A stretch of DNA of 10,697 bases from DASPWV01 sp046727855 (GCA_046727855.1 JBKPDL010000015.1:1-10697), one strand, 5' to 3'. Positions 1 through 5,521 are shown, numbered from the stretch's first letter. The notes: generated by a model from the letters alone, not told the origin. A program made the numbers and translations.

Positions 1-1
1 C

Positions 2-409
2 GGGAGCGCCACCGCCATCACGCCGAGCACCATCCTGCTGATCGGCAAGAAGCAGATGGCGAAAATCCTGCACGAGCAACATGCGCTCTCCGATCGGTTC
101 ATCGCGCACATGGTGTCGCGCAACGTGCGCATCGAACAGGACTTGATCGATCAACTATTCAATTCCAGCGAGAAGCGGTTGGCGCGAACGCTGTTGCTGC
201 TGGCGCGCTATGGCAAGAAGACGAAGCCGCGGCAGGTCGTCGCCAAGATCTCACAGGAGACGCTGTCAGAAATGATTGGCACGACGCGGTCGCGTGTGAA
301 TTTCTTCATGAATAAATTCAAGAAACTGGGCTTCATCGAGTACAACGGCAACCTCGATGCGGGCATCCAGATCAACAGCTCGCTGCTGAGCGTGGTCTTA
401 CACGATTGA
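2..409 (+). CDS. Crp/Fnr-family transcriptional regulator, C-terminal part (5' end outside window)
   Basis: The frame is open from base 2, so about 135 residues are visible. They begin in the last beta-strands of the cyclic-nucleotide-binding-like sensor domain (ITPSTILLIGKKQM). A dimerisation helix follows (ALSDRFIAHMVSRN), then the linker NSSEKRLARTLLLLARYGKK, then a winged helix-turn-helix around SQETLSEMIGTTRSRVNFFM. It ends in the wing and tail INSSLLSVVLHD. The ATG at 56 is an internal Met, not the start. The gene lies 39 bp before a full-length paralogue with nearly the same linker and HTH, so the pair looks like a tandem duplication. By family it should bind DNA as a dimer. The ligand cannot be judged because the sensor pocket is missing. 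Confidence 0.9.
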   Translation, partial: GSATAITPSTILLIGKKQMAKILHEQHALSDRFIAHMVSRNVRIEQDLIDQLFNSSEKRLARTLLLLARYGKKTKPRQVVAKISQETLSEMIGTTRSRVNFFMNKFKKLGFIEYNGNLDAGIQINSSLLSVVLHD

Positions 410-448
410 GCGCGATGCAGTACCATTGGCAGGAGACTCTCAGCGTCA

Positions 449-1105
449 ATGCCGCGCAAGCTGGAACCGCCGTTCGATGCCCACGCCTTTCTCGACTCGG
501 CGGGAGTTGGGAAACGGATCGCGACTTTTGCGTGTCGCGACACCATCTTCGCGCAGGGCGATCCGTGCGACACCGTGATGTACGTGCAGACCGGCGCGGT
601 CCGCCTGTCGGTGCTGTCGCACGCCGGAAAGGAAGCGGTCGTGGCCACCCTCGGTCCCGGCGACTTCCTGGGCGAGGGGGCGCTTGCTGGTCACCCGGTT
701 CGTCTCGAAACCGCCCGCGCCACGATGGCGACAACCGTCCTGGTAATTCCACAGCGAGAGATGATCGACCTGCTGCACAGCGAGCATGCCTTCTCAGACC
801 GATTCATCAAGCACATGCTGGCGCGCAACGCCCGCCTCGAGGCCGACCTCGTCGATCAGTTGTTCAATTCGAGCGAGAAGCGGCTCGCGCGCACGCTGCT
901 GTTGCTCGCGCGGTATGGCAAGGGGAGTAAGCCCGAGCGGGTCCTGCCTACCGTGTCCCAGGAGACCCTTGCAGAAATGGTCGGCACCACGCGCTCGCGC
1001 GTGAACTTCTTCTTGAACAAGTTCAGAAAGCTGGGGTTCATCGACTACGACGCAGACGGCCTCATGATCAATCCTTCTCTGCTCACCGTAGTCGTTCACG
1101 ACTAG
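449..1105 (+). CDS. Crp/Fnr-family transcriptional regulator (tandem paralogue)
   Basis: The product is 218 aa, the usual length for the family. The N-terminal half (about 20-110) is a cNMP-binding-like beta-barrel with the GDFLGEGALAG turn. Where E. coli CRP has the cAMP-binding Arg-Ser, this protein reads LETA, so cAMP binding is unlikely. There is no N-terminal Cys cluster of the FNR [4Fe-4S] type. The long helix spans about 111-135, and the winged HTH spans about 168-200 (VSQETLAEMVGTTRSRVNFF). The start at 449 is supported by an AGGAG at 431-435 and by alignment of the barrel. A longer reading in another frame (406-930) is a shadow. The gene follows a paralogue by 39 bp and the two may be co-transcribed. 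The signal sensed and target genes are unknown; similar soil-bacterial proteins are commonly unassigned. Confidence 0.93.
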   Translation: MPRKLEPPFDAHAFLDSAGVGKRIATFACRDTIFAQGDPCDTVMYVQTGAVRLSVLSHAGKEAVVATLGPGDFLGEGALAGHPVRLETARATMATTVLVIPQREMIDLLHSEHAFSDRFIKHMLARNARLEADLVDQLFNSSEKRLARTLLLLARYGKGSKPERVLPTVSQETLAEMVGTTRSRVNFFLNKFRKLGFIDYDADGLMINPSLLTVVVHD

Positions 1106-1174
1106 TGGACCATGTCGAGTGTGCCGAATGGAACAGACGCAACCGGCTCGAACTGACACGCTACAACAAGCCTC

Positions 1175-1315
1175 ATGGTCCTATTAATCACCAGTGTCGT
1201 GACATTGGGCGGGTTTTTCCTCATCACCAACCTGCTCTCGCGCGTTAGCCGCCCGCAGGTCACTTACATGAGCAATCAATGGCTGGCAGAACAGCGTCAG
1301 TCGCACTCGCACTAG
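1175..1315 (+). CDS. Small single-pass membrane protein (46 aa)
   Basis: This short ORF encodes 46 residues. A hydrophobic stretch (about residues 2-22, VLLITSVVTLGGFFLITNLL) is followed by a positively charged flank (RVSR). A polar tail ends in QWLAEQRQSHSH. The layout fits a one-helix membrane protein with a short soluble tail, with the charged side probably cytoplasmic. No strong Shine-Dalgarno is visible before the ATG (only a weak CAAG), which lowers confidence. It lies 69 bp after the Crp/Fnr gene on the same strand, in a run of small genes. Function is unknown. The alternative is a chance ORF; the sharp hydrophobic-to-charged switch argues against that. Confidence 0.5.
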   Translation: MVLLITSVVTLGGFFLITNLLSRVSRPQVTYMSNQWLAEQRQSHSH

Positions 1316-1380
1316 TCGCTCGGAGATCGGTGTTCAATACGGAACAGGAAACAGACGACGTCCCCGATATGGTGGAGGGC

Positions 1381-1665
1381 ATGACCGCTCTTCATTCGTC
1401 GGCATCATCCATATGGGAGTACAGGTCGCTGTACCGGTATTTGCAGAACCGATTTGCTGACACTGTGGTTCTAACCTTTGCGGAGATCGAAGGCCTCCTG
1501 GGGTTCGCGCTTCCGGACCTGGCGCGTCTTCGCAAGGACTGGTGGGCTAATCCCGAGGCGGACGCCGTCCCGTCTTCGCAATCGCGTTCCTGGATCGAGG
1601 CGAGCCGAACCGCTGCACCGAATCTGCTCGCGCAAAGCGTCACGTTCGAGCGTGTCTCGAACTGA
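1381..1665 (+). CDS. DUF7662-like small protein
   Basis: From the ATG at 1381 the product is 94 aa. It matches what I recall of a small domain of unknown function, which I believe is named DUF7662. The pattern is a YRSLYRYLQ helix at 15-22, LTFAEIEGLLGFALP at 31-45, a DWWAN box at 53-57, and then SRSWIEAS and a terminal SVTFERV strand. In this family the order 'Y..L..YL', 'L.F.EIE..LG..LP' and 'WW' is the recognisable core. The biochemical role is not known. The frame stays open upstream to an ATG at 1279 (128 aa), but that extension overlaps the preceding small ORF and looks non-conserved. The 1381 ATG has a GGAGG at 1374-1378, close to it. ATG 1369 is a further option. Confidence 0.75.
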   Translation: MTALHSSASSIWEYRSLYRYLQNRFADTVVLTFAEIEGLLGFALPDLARLRKDWWANPEADAVPSSQSRSWIEASRTAAPNLLAQSVTFERVSN

Positions 1666-1706
1666 GCGCCTGCTGCATCGCGAGCTCCGCTCGCCAAGGA
1701 AGACAC

Positions 1707-1859
1707 ATGTCAAAACGTAATGGTGATCGCGCCAGGTTTCAGAGGCAACGGCAGGCCAGGCTGCTGCGGCGAAAGCGTGCCGCGGCGTTGATGCAGAGGC
1801 TAAAGCTCCTGAGCGCCGCCAGTGCGACGATCGCCCCGGCCGGAGTGAGGACCACGTGA
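1707..1859 (+). CDS. Small, strongly basic protein (50 aa), translationally coupled to the next gene
   Basis: The 50-residue product opens MSKRNGDRARFQRQRQARLL and contains a run of Arg/Lys/Gln over residues 1-33, then a short Ala-rich tail. It has no Cys and no membrane segment. A good Shine-Dalgarno (AAGGA, 1696-1700) stands 6 bases before the ATG. The stop codon overlaps the GTG start of the zinc-ribbon gene in the arrangement GTGA. This indicates one transcript and probably translational re-initiation. The arginine-rich N-terminus suggests nucleic-acid or ribosome contact, but that is inference. I recall similar short basic hypothetical proteins from Acidobacteriota, without an assigned function. 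Confidence 0.65.
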   Translation: MSKRNGDRARFQRQRQARLLRRKRAAALMQRLKLLSAASATIAPAGVRTT

Positions 1860-2053
1860 AATCGCGCACGAGCGATTCGGCGTCGCCCGTCACGCCGGCG
1901 AACTGCCCTTTCTGCAAGTCCACAGACATTTCGGCCCCGAACAACAAGGTCAGCGCCTCGACGTATTGGCGCTGCGCGTCGTGCGGCGAGATGTGGAATG
2001 TCGCCCGGCATCTGGAATTCCGGCAACCTTCGCGCTGGAACCGCGGCTACTGA
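1856..2053 (+). CDS. Small zinc-ribbon protein (65 aa)
   Basis: Two CxxC knuckles, C17-P-F-C20 and C40-A-S-C43, are separated by 19 residues, with an aromatic (Y37-W38) before the second pair and GEMWNV after it. This is the classic layout of a small zinc ribbon that holds one Zn(II) with four cysteines. The start is GTG at 1856, overlapping the upstream stop. A GAGG at 1847-1850 lies 5 bases before it. The N-terminal 14 residues are Ser/Thr-rich and probably disordered. Partners are unknown. Pairing with the basic 50-aa protein suggests the two act together, perhaps on RNA or DNA, but nothing in the sequence proves it. The gene ends face to face with the minus-strand gene at 2060. Confidence 0.75.
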   Translation: MKSRTSDSASPVTPANCPFCKSTDISAPNNKVSASTYWRCASCGEMWNVARHLEFRQPSRWNRGY

Positions 2054-2064
2054 CTTCTGTCAGT
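2049..2064. terminator. Small hairpin between convergent genes
   Basis: ACTGAC (2049-2054), a TTCT loop and GTCAGT (2059-2064) form a perfect 6-bp stem between convergent genes. The plus-strand stop lies in one arm and the minus-strand stop overlaps the other. The stem is not GC-rich and has no T-run, so it would be a weak bidirectional terminator at best. Confidence 0.25.
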
Positions 2065-2746
2065 TCGGCTTGAAATTCGTCTTGTTCTCGCGGCGGATCT
2101 TCTCGTCGCGCGCTTGAATTGCGGCGGCGTCAGCCGTCCGGCGTGCCAGGTCCCGCGCCGGCCCCTCGGCGGCAGCGAGTCGCTCGCCATCGCTGATCAT
2201 CTGCTGGAGCCGTGCGTCGCTTGCAATCGAGGAGATGATCAAGCCGACGCGGTTCGGATACTGTTCGCGCCAGAGGATGAGTCGCGTCTCGGCGTCTTCC
2301 CAACGCCCAATCGTCTGCCGCGGGGAAGCCGAGCTTGCTGTCGGCTGCGTTGGGGTCGCGATGAGCATCGACGGGCCATACACGCTAGCCATCGCTTCCT
2401 GAAGGTCTGCATCGGTCAACCCTTGGGTGCGCGGGCGGTCGTAGTTCACCCCGATTCGCGCGAGTTGACCGGCCTGAAAGGTCAGCACGATATCGGCGAT
2501 TGAGTCCTGAGTCGTGGTGCCGCTTGTCGCGTTACGCGGCCGCCACGTCAATTCCTGAATGAGCGCCGGACGCTCGTGCACAACTTTGACATCGGCGGCG
2601 GACAGTTTCAACTGCTCCACAACCACCTCGATCGAATCGCCTAAGGTGACGCCGCGATAATTGGCCAACACCGACTCGGCGAATATCGTCGGAGTTGCCA
2701 GTCCGACCGCGCAGGCCAACGCCAAGAGAGCAACCGTGTGTCGCAT
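2060..2746 (-). CDS. Exported protein of unknown function (228 aa)
   Basis: The frame is open from 2782, but the likely start is the ATG at 2744-2746. It has a GAGG 5-6 bases upstream and gives a clean signal peptide: MRHT, a hydrophobic core LLALACAVGLATPTIFA, and cleavage after A23. The mature part begins with NYRGVTLGDSIEVVVEQL (about 29-46), which resembles short periplasmic proteins with a 'G..lG.s...v...l' opening. An acidic/basic helical tail (about 183-224) carries many Ala, Arg and Glu and may form a coiled coil. The 12th residue is Cys, but the preceding residues are a poor lipobox. I do not recognise a named family. Upstream on the same strand lies only a truncated ADOP-permease tail, so the gene may have lost its original neighbour. 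Confidence 0.8.
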   Translation of the reverse strand: MRHTVALLALACAVGLATPTIFAESVLANYRGVTLGDSIEVVVEQLKLSAADVKVVHERPALIQELTWRPRNATSGTTTQDSIADIVLTFQAGQLARIGVNYDRPRTQGLTDADLQEAMASVYGPSMLIATPTQPTASSASPRQTIGRWEDAETRLILWREQYPNRVGLIISSIASDARLQQMISDGERLAAAEGPARDLARRTADAAAIQARDEKIRRENKTNFKPN

Positions 2747-2837
2747 GTGAACCTCACATGGACTGTAGGCGATTGAGCTCACAACCGATGTGCAGAAAAG
2801 GACACCCGGAATCGGTCCCGCTGGCTGACTTGGCGCT

Positions 2838-2930
2838 CTATTCGTCTCTCAGCGCCTCGGTCGGCTGAATCCCTAACGCCCGCCTCGCCGGCCCCGCCGC
2901 CGCGACAAGACCGACCACTAGCAAAGCTGT
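2838..2930 (-). pseudogene. C-terminal remnant of an ADOP/MacB-type ABC transporter permease
   Basis: Read on the minus strand this segment gives about 30 residues: TALLVVGLVAAAGPARRALG followed by IQPTEALRDE and a stop. That is the hallmark end of FtsX/MacB-type permeases: the last transmembrane helix, then 'PARRA..I.P.EALR.E'. Nothing else of the roughly 400-800-residue protein is present. Upstream, the reading frame runs directly into the 94-bp IS-associated repeat. The permease gene was therefore probably cut by an insertion or deletion, and the rest lost or moved. Expression is unlikely, although an in-frame ATG at 2940-2942 would allow a 34-residue peptide. Confidence 0.7.
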
Positions 2931-3018
2931 CCGCACGGACATTTTGCACTGTCTTGCGCGAGTTGTCGTCACGCCGGCGGACGCACCGCATCATCCTTGA
3001 GGAGTTGAGCGGCGTGAG
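2925..3018 (+). repeat. 94-bp direct repeat, copy 1 (IS left-end-like)
   Basis: This segment aligns without gaps to 4345-4438, with 9 mismatches (about 90% identity). It contains a palindrome TGTCCG-CA-CGGACA (2928-2941), the block GTCACGCCGGCGGACGCACC, a Shine-Dalgarno-like GAGGAG and a GTG (3014-3016). In copy 2 that GTG opens a transposase-like frame; here the frame after it is unrelated. Identity stops exactly at GGCGTGAG in both copies. It is most likely the upstream non-coding end of an insertion sequence left behind after loss of the body. Confidence 0.75.
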
Positions 3019-3326
3019 TTTTTGCGGAGTACAGGGAGACGTTTACTCATGGTCGCAAAAAGCGCAGCCGGTCCGAGAGCTCTCCTGCACGCGTTCTCCA
3101 ACAGGCCACGACAATCCGAAAGTTGCCGCGGCGAGCTGATGGGAGCCAGCACTGCACCGAGCAACATCAGCGGTTCGAGGTTGGCTGGTTCGCGAGCACC
3201 GATGTTGGCTGGCGAGCCAGCTCGGCCGTTCCAGACCGCTCGCTCTGCAATGATTGCGCGGTACAGTAATCCCTGCGCTGGACGGCTTTCCAGACTTCGA
3301 CCACCAGCCGTCCAAGGGAGGTTGCG
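3019..3326 (+). other. Leader region before the 22-mer repeat gene; no gene seen
   Basis: This stretch of about 310 bp shows no convincing coding frame. The frame running through 3022-3351 has no recognisable motif. Just after the repeat lies TTTTGCG-GAG-TACAGG (3020-3035), similar to sequence found just after the transposase stop near 10390. An imperfect tandem repeat (GTTGGCTGG... at about 3179 and 3204) contains the palindrome GCTGGC-GA-GCCAGC at 3208-3221. A strong Shine-Dalgarno (AAGGGAGG, 3314-3321) closes the region. I see no convincing sigma-70 promoter. Confidence 0.5.
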
Positions 3327-4205
3327 ATGCCAGGTCTGGTTGATACCGTGAAGGACACGATCGTCGGCACCATCAAGGGCACGGGCGAGATCGTCAACGC
3401 GGTCACCGAGACGGTGAGCGACTCGCTGACGAGGGCACTCAAGGGCACGGGCTCGGTTGGCAAGGCTTTGACCGGCGCCGTGGCGGACGTGGCGAGCGGC
3501 GTGATTCAGGGCACATCCCAGGTCGGCGGCGATCTGGGCAAGGCAACGAAGGGCACAGTCATTGGAACGTTGAAGGGCACGAAGGAAGTCGGCGGCGAAG
3601 TCCTGGACGCGGTTGGGTCGACCGTCCAGAGTCTCGTCAAGACGACGAGCGAAGTCGGCGGCGATGTCGGCAGTGCCGCGCGGCAAGCGATGGAAGGGAC
3701 GATTGAAGGGGCAAGCCAGGTGGGCGCCAAGGGGGTCGATGCGATCACTGCGGCGGCAGCCGGTGCGATTCAGGGCGTCGGAGGCGTCGGCAAGGCCGCC
3801 ACCGAGACGACGACAGAAGTGGCGCGCGGACTGATCCAAGGGGCGTCGAACGTTGGCGGCGATCTCGGATCCGCCGCGAGAGGCACGATGCTCGGTGTGC
3901 TGCGGAGCACGAGAGAGGTCAGCGGACAGACCGCCGACACGCTGAGCGCCACTGCCGGCAGCGTCGTCAAAGCTGCAGCTGACGTCGGCGGGGACGTTGC
4001 GACGACGGCGAAGGCGGCCGTCGAAGGGGCGATTCAGGGCGCAAAGGAAGTCGGCGTTGACGCGGCTGATGCGGCCTCGGCGACAGCAACTGGAGCGCTC
4101 AAGGCGGCCGGTAATGTCAGTGCAGCGGCGCTCGAGCAGGTGCAGAGGGCCGTCACTGGGACAATCTCTGGAGTGAAGGTGGTCGTCAAGGAACCCTTCA
4201 AATAA
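3327..4205 (+). CDS. Low-complexity protein of gapless 22-residue repeats (LEA/apolipoprotein-like)
   Basis: The 292-aa product has no signal peptide. It is made of 12 full 22-residue units (residues 18-281), preceded by a 17-residue partial unit and followed by an 11-residue one. A Val or Ile falls at 22, 44, 66, 88, 110, 132, 154, 176, 198, 220, 242, 264 and 286, with no gap. The unit consensus is roughly G-T/A-x-E-V-G-G-D-V-G-x-A-x-x-G-x-V-x-G-x-I/L-K/Q. There is no Cys, Trp, Tyr or His; one Phe; and prolines only at 2 and 290. The pattern (22 = 2 x 11) fits long amphipathic helices, as in LEA group 3 or apolipoprotein-type repeats, which can coat membranes or protect proteins during desiccation. 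That function is inference. The start is secure: AAGGGAGG stands 5 bases upstream. The gene stands alone between IS-derived direct repeats. A large opposing frame (2991-4337, minus strand) is a composition artefact. Confidence 0.85.
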   Translation: MPGLVDTVKDTIVGTIKGTGEIVNAVTETVSDSLTRALKGTGSVGKALTGAVADVASGVIQGTSQVGGDLGKATKGTVIGTLKGTKEVGGEVLDAVGSTVQSLVKTTSEVGGDVGSAARQAMEGTIEGASQVGAKGVDAITAAAAGAIQGVGGVGKAATETTTEVARGLIQGASNVGGDLGSAARGTMLGVLRSTREVSGQTADTLSATAGSVVKAAADVGGDVATTAKAAVEGAIQGAKEVGVDAADAASATATGALKAAGNVSAAALEQVQRAVTGTISGVKVVVKEPFK

Positions 4206-4243
4206 GTCAAAATAAGAGGCCCCACGCGTGATCCCGCCTCGTA

Positions 4244-4261
4244 GGGGGCGGCCGTGCCCCC
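4244..4261 (+). terminator. GC-rich stem-loop downstream of the repeat-protein gene
   Basis: GGGGGC (4244-4249) pairs with GCCCCC (4256-4261) around a 6-base loop, 39 bp after the stop. There is no T-run after it. It may act together with the next hairpin to stop transcription. Confidence 0.35.
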
Positions 4262-4271
4262 GAGTGTTGCA

Positions 4272-4296
4272 AAGGGCGGTCGGATCGACCGCCCTT
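4272..4296 (+). terminator. Probable transcription terminator hairpin
   Basis: AAGGGCGGTCG and CGACCGCCCTT form a perfect 11-bp stem with a 3-base loop (GAT), 66 bp after the repeat-protein stop. The following bases (GTGTAT) are only weakly T-rich, so this is not a textbook intrinsic terminator, but the stem is strong and nothing else explains it. The A/T ends of the stem would make it usable in both directions. Confidence 0.55.
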
Positions 4297-4344
4297 GTGT
4301 ATCGTGAAGCCCGGAAGCCGCCCGGGTTTCCTGACATCCAACCG

Positions 4345-4438
4345 AGCTGTCCCCAGGGACATTCTGTACTTTCCCGCGCGAGTGGTCGTCACGCCGGCGG
4401 ACGCACCGCATCGTCCTTGAGGAGTTGAGCGGCGTGAG
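4345..4438 (+). repeat. 94-bp direct repeat, copy 2 (IS left-end-like)
   Basis: This is the same unit as 2925-3018, 1420 bp away and in the same orientation. Its palindrome reads TGTCCC-CA-GGGACA (4348-4361). The central base pair differs from copy 1 on both arms, so pairing is kept. The unit ends in GAGGAG (4419-4424) and the GTG at 4434, which starts a transposase-like frame. This makes the unit the probable upstream end of an insertion sequence. Together the two copies frame the 22-mer repeat gene. Confidence 0.75.
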
Positions 4439-4559
4439 CCAACGACCGATGATCATCCGCATGCCGACCACGGCCCGCCCGCAGCAGCGCTACGACCACC
4501 GGCTTCGGCATCTCGTCCAACGCGCCGGAGACGTGACCGTCGCCACGGACCTCTCAGTT
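4434..4559 (+). pseudogene. N-terminal remnant of an IS transposase (HTH segment)
   Basis: From the GTG at 4434 the frame gives about 42 residues, including RYDHRLRHLVQRAGDVTVAT followed by DLSV. I recognise this as the N-terminus of an rve-type transposase group common in Acidobacteriota, in which '..DLGVPRSTARGWL' would follow. Here the similarity breaks after DLSV; the frame reads nonsense and stops at 4593-4595. The catalytic domain is absent, so this is a dead fragment. A GAGGAG lies 9 bases before the GTG. It may be the same family as the transposase end at 10396-10697, but no shared residues are visible to prove it. Confidence 0.6.
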
Positions 4560-4909
4560 CGTTTGCCCTGGCCTTTATTGGTGGGTTTGCTGTGACGGTG
4601 CGGATCGGATGCGCCCGCGACGACAGCAGGCATCGCCGTCCTCGGAAGCGTCGCGTCTCGCTCTCGCTCGCCGCGAACGGTTCCGAGTCCTGCCGGGCGC
4701 ACCAACCTTCGACATCACGATCAAGGATTACCGTTGGTGAAGGACTGCAAAGGGTGGGGCGTCATACGCCGCGAAGGACGAGAAGATGGCCGAATGGCTG
4801 GAGGCTGCGGAACGGCAGCGAGAATTGAGACGATGAGCACGCCCGTTGGACTTCGATGCCACGGAGGCGCTCATCGACTCCTCAGCTCGAGCCGACTCAC
4901 TCGACCGAC
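4560..4909. other. Degenerate region without a supported gene
   Basis: No intact gene is seen. In the + frame starting at 4741 there is a helical, charged stretch, KDEKMAEWLEAAERQRELRR. It is closed by a TGA at 4834, after which the same frame reads FDATEALIDSSARADSLDRL up to a TGA at 4927. This could be a decayed coiled-coil protein interrupted by one stop, or chance. The segment lies between a broken transposase and the 3' end of the minus-strand operon, as expected for a rearrangement scar. Confidence 0.35.
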
Positions 4910-5500
4910 TCACGGATTCTGTCCGCTGAATCCCTCACAGGAAACCTTGGAGTGCCAGTTCACGAACATGCCGGTGGGATTCTCTTTCCAGGCCCAGACA
5001 TGCAGCGTATAGAAGGCCGGTAGTCCGAAGCGGTTCGGGCTCTCGAACAAGTGCAGCAGTTGTCCCATGAGCTGAGGCGTACCGACTCCCTTCTTGTCCC
5101 AGGCCTCTGCGATCACCAGAAAATCTGCACCGATGAGCCGCCGGCGTCCGTTCGGCCCCGGCTCGTAGATCACAATCTCGGGCCGGGTTGGATCCAGCTC
5201 GCCATCGGCCACCAGAGCCAGGTTCACATAGTGAAGGCCCATCGCACCGGAGTCCGGTCCGCTAACGCAGCCGAACAGAAGCTGGTACCCCTCCGCCTCG
5301 GCCACCGCCACATCACGGAACCGTTCGGTCGATTCGCGGACGATCTTGACGAGAGCATTGTCGGTTGCCGTCACGTGATGTTGTGCGGCCCCAGCGCTAG
5401 GCTGATCTTGCGCTCGTAGCCGTGCCGACAGAAACATCACGAGAACGAGAACACCGATAGTCGAGTATCCAAATGGCCTTGCGAATCGTCTGACATTCAT
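4910..5500 (-). CDS. Exported protein of an uncharacterised conserved family (196 aa)
   Basis: The start is the ATG at 5498-5500. It has a GGAGG 5 bases upstream; the ATG at 5512 precedes that ribosome site and is not used. Residues 1-30 are a signal peptide (MNVRRFARPF, hydrophobic GVLVLVMFLS, cleavage after ARLRA). The mature part has a conserved-looking core: GYQLLFGCVSGPDSGAMGLH (71-90), then RPEIVIYEP, GADFLV, LMGQLLHLFESPNRFGLPAF (144-163) and HVWAWKENPTGMFVNWHSKV (167-186), ending in SC188. Cys 78 and Cys 188 could form a disulfide, and His 90, 150, 167 and 183 are candidate metal ligands. I recall the 'SPNRFGLPAFYTLHVWAW.. NP.G.F.NWH' pattern from hypothetical proteins of several phyla, without a function. 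It is the last gene of the SBP56 operon, 21 bp after the membrane protein. Confidence 0.85.
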   Translation of the reverse strand: MNVRRFARPFGYSTIGVLVLVMFLSARLRAQDQPSAGAAQHHVTATDNALVKIVRESTERFRDVAVAEAEGYQLLFGCVSGPDSGAMGLHYVNLALVADGELDPTRPEIVIYEPGPNGRRRLIGADFLVIAEAWDKKGVGTPQLMGQLLHLFESPNRFGLPAFYTLHVWAWKENPTGMFVNWHSKVSCEGFSGQNP

Positions 5501-5521
5501 AGAATCCTCCATATCTGACCG

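Noticed and set aside
406..930. 174-residue plus-strand frame overlapping the second Crp/Fnr gene
   Set aside because: It is an Arg/Pro-rich out-of-frame shadow with no domain. The 449 frame gives a complete Crp/Fnr protein.
3327..4205. 66-bp periodicity suggesting a CRISPR array or a DNA tandem repeat
   Set aside because: The period reflects the 22-residue protein repeat. The DNA units differ at many positions and there are no identical repeats with unique spacers.
2991..4337. 448-residue open frame on the minus strand
   Set aside because: It lies antisense to the 22-mer repeat gene and is open only because the periodic GC-rich codons lack stops in that register. The translation is Arg/Cys/His-rich and has no motif, while the plus strand has a perfect ribosome site and repeat register.
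4345..4438. Riboswitch or small RNA as an explanation of the conserved 94-bp unit
   Set aside because: Copy 2 leads directly into a transposase-like N-terminus and the unit flanks broken genes, so an IS end is the simpler reading. No known riboswitch core is recognisable.
4034..4471. Minus-strand frame with RRDDHSRG-like peptide shared by both 94-bp repeats
   Set aside because: The shared peptide follows from the shared DNA. In both copies the frame runs into unrelated sequence, so a conserved gene is not supported.
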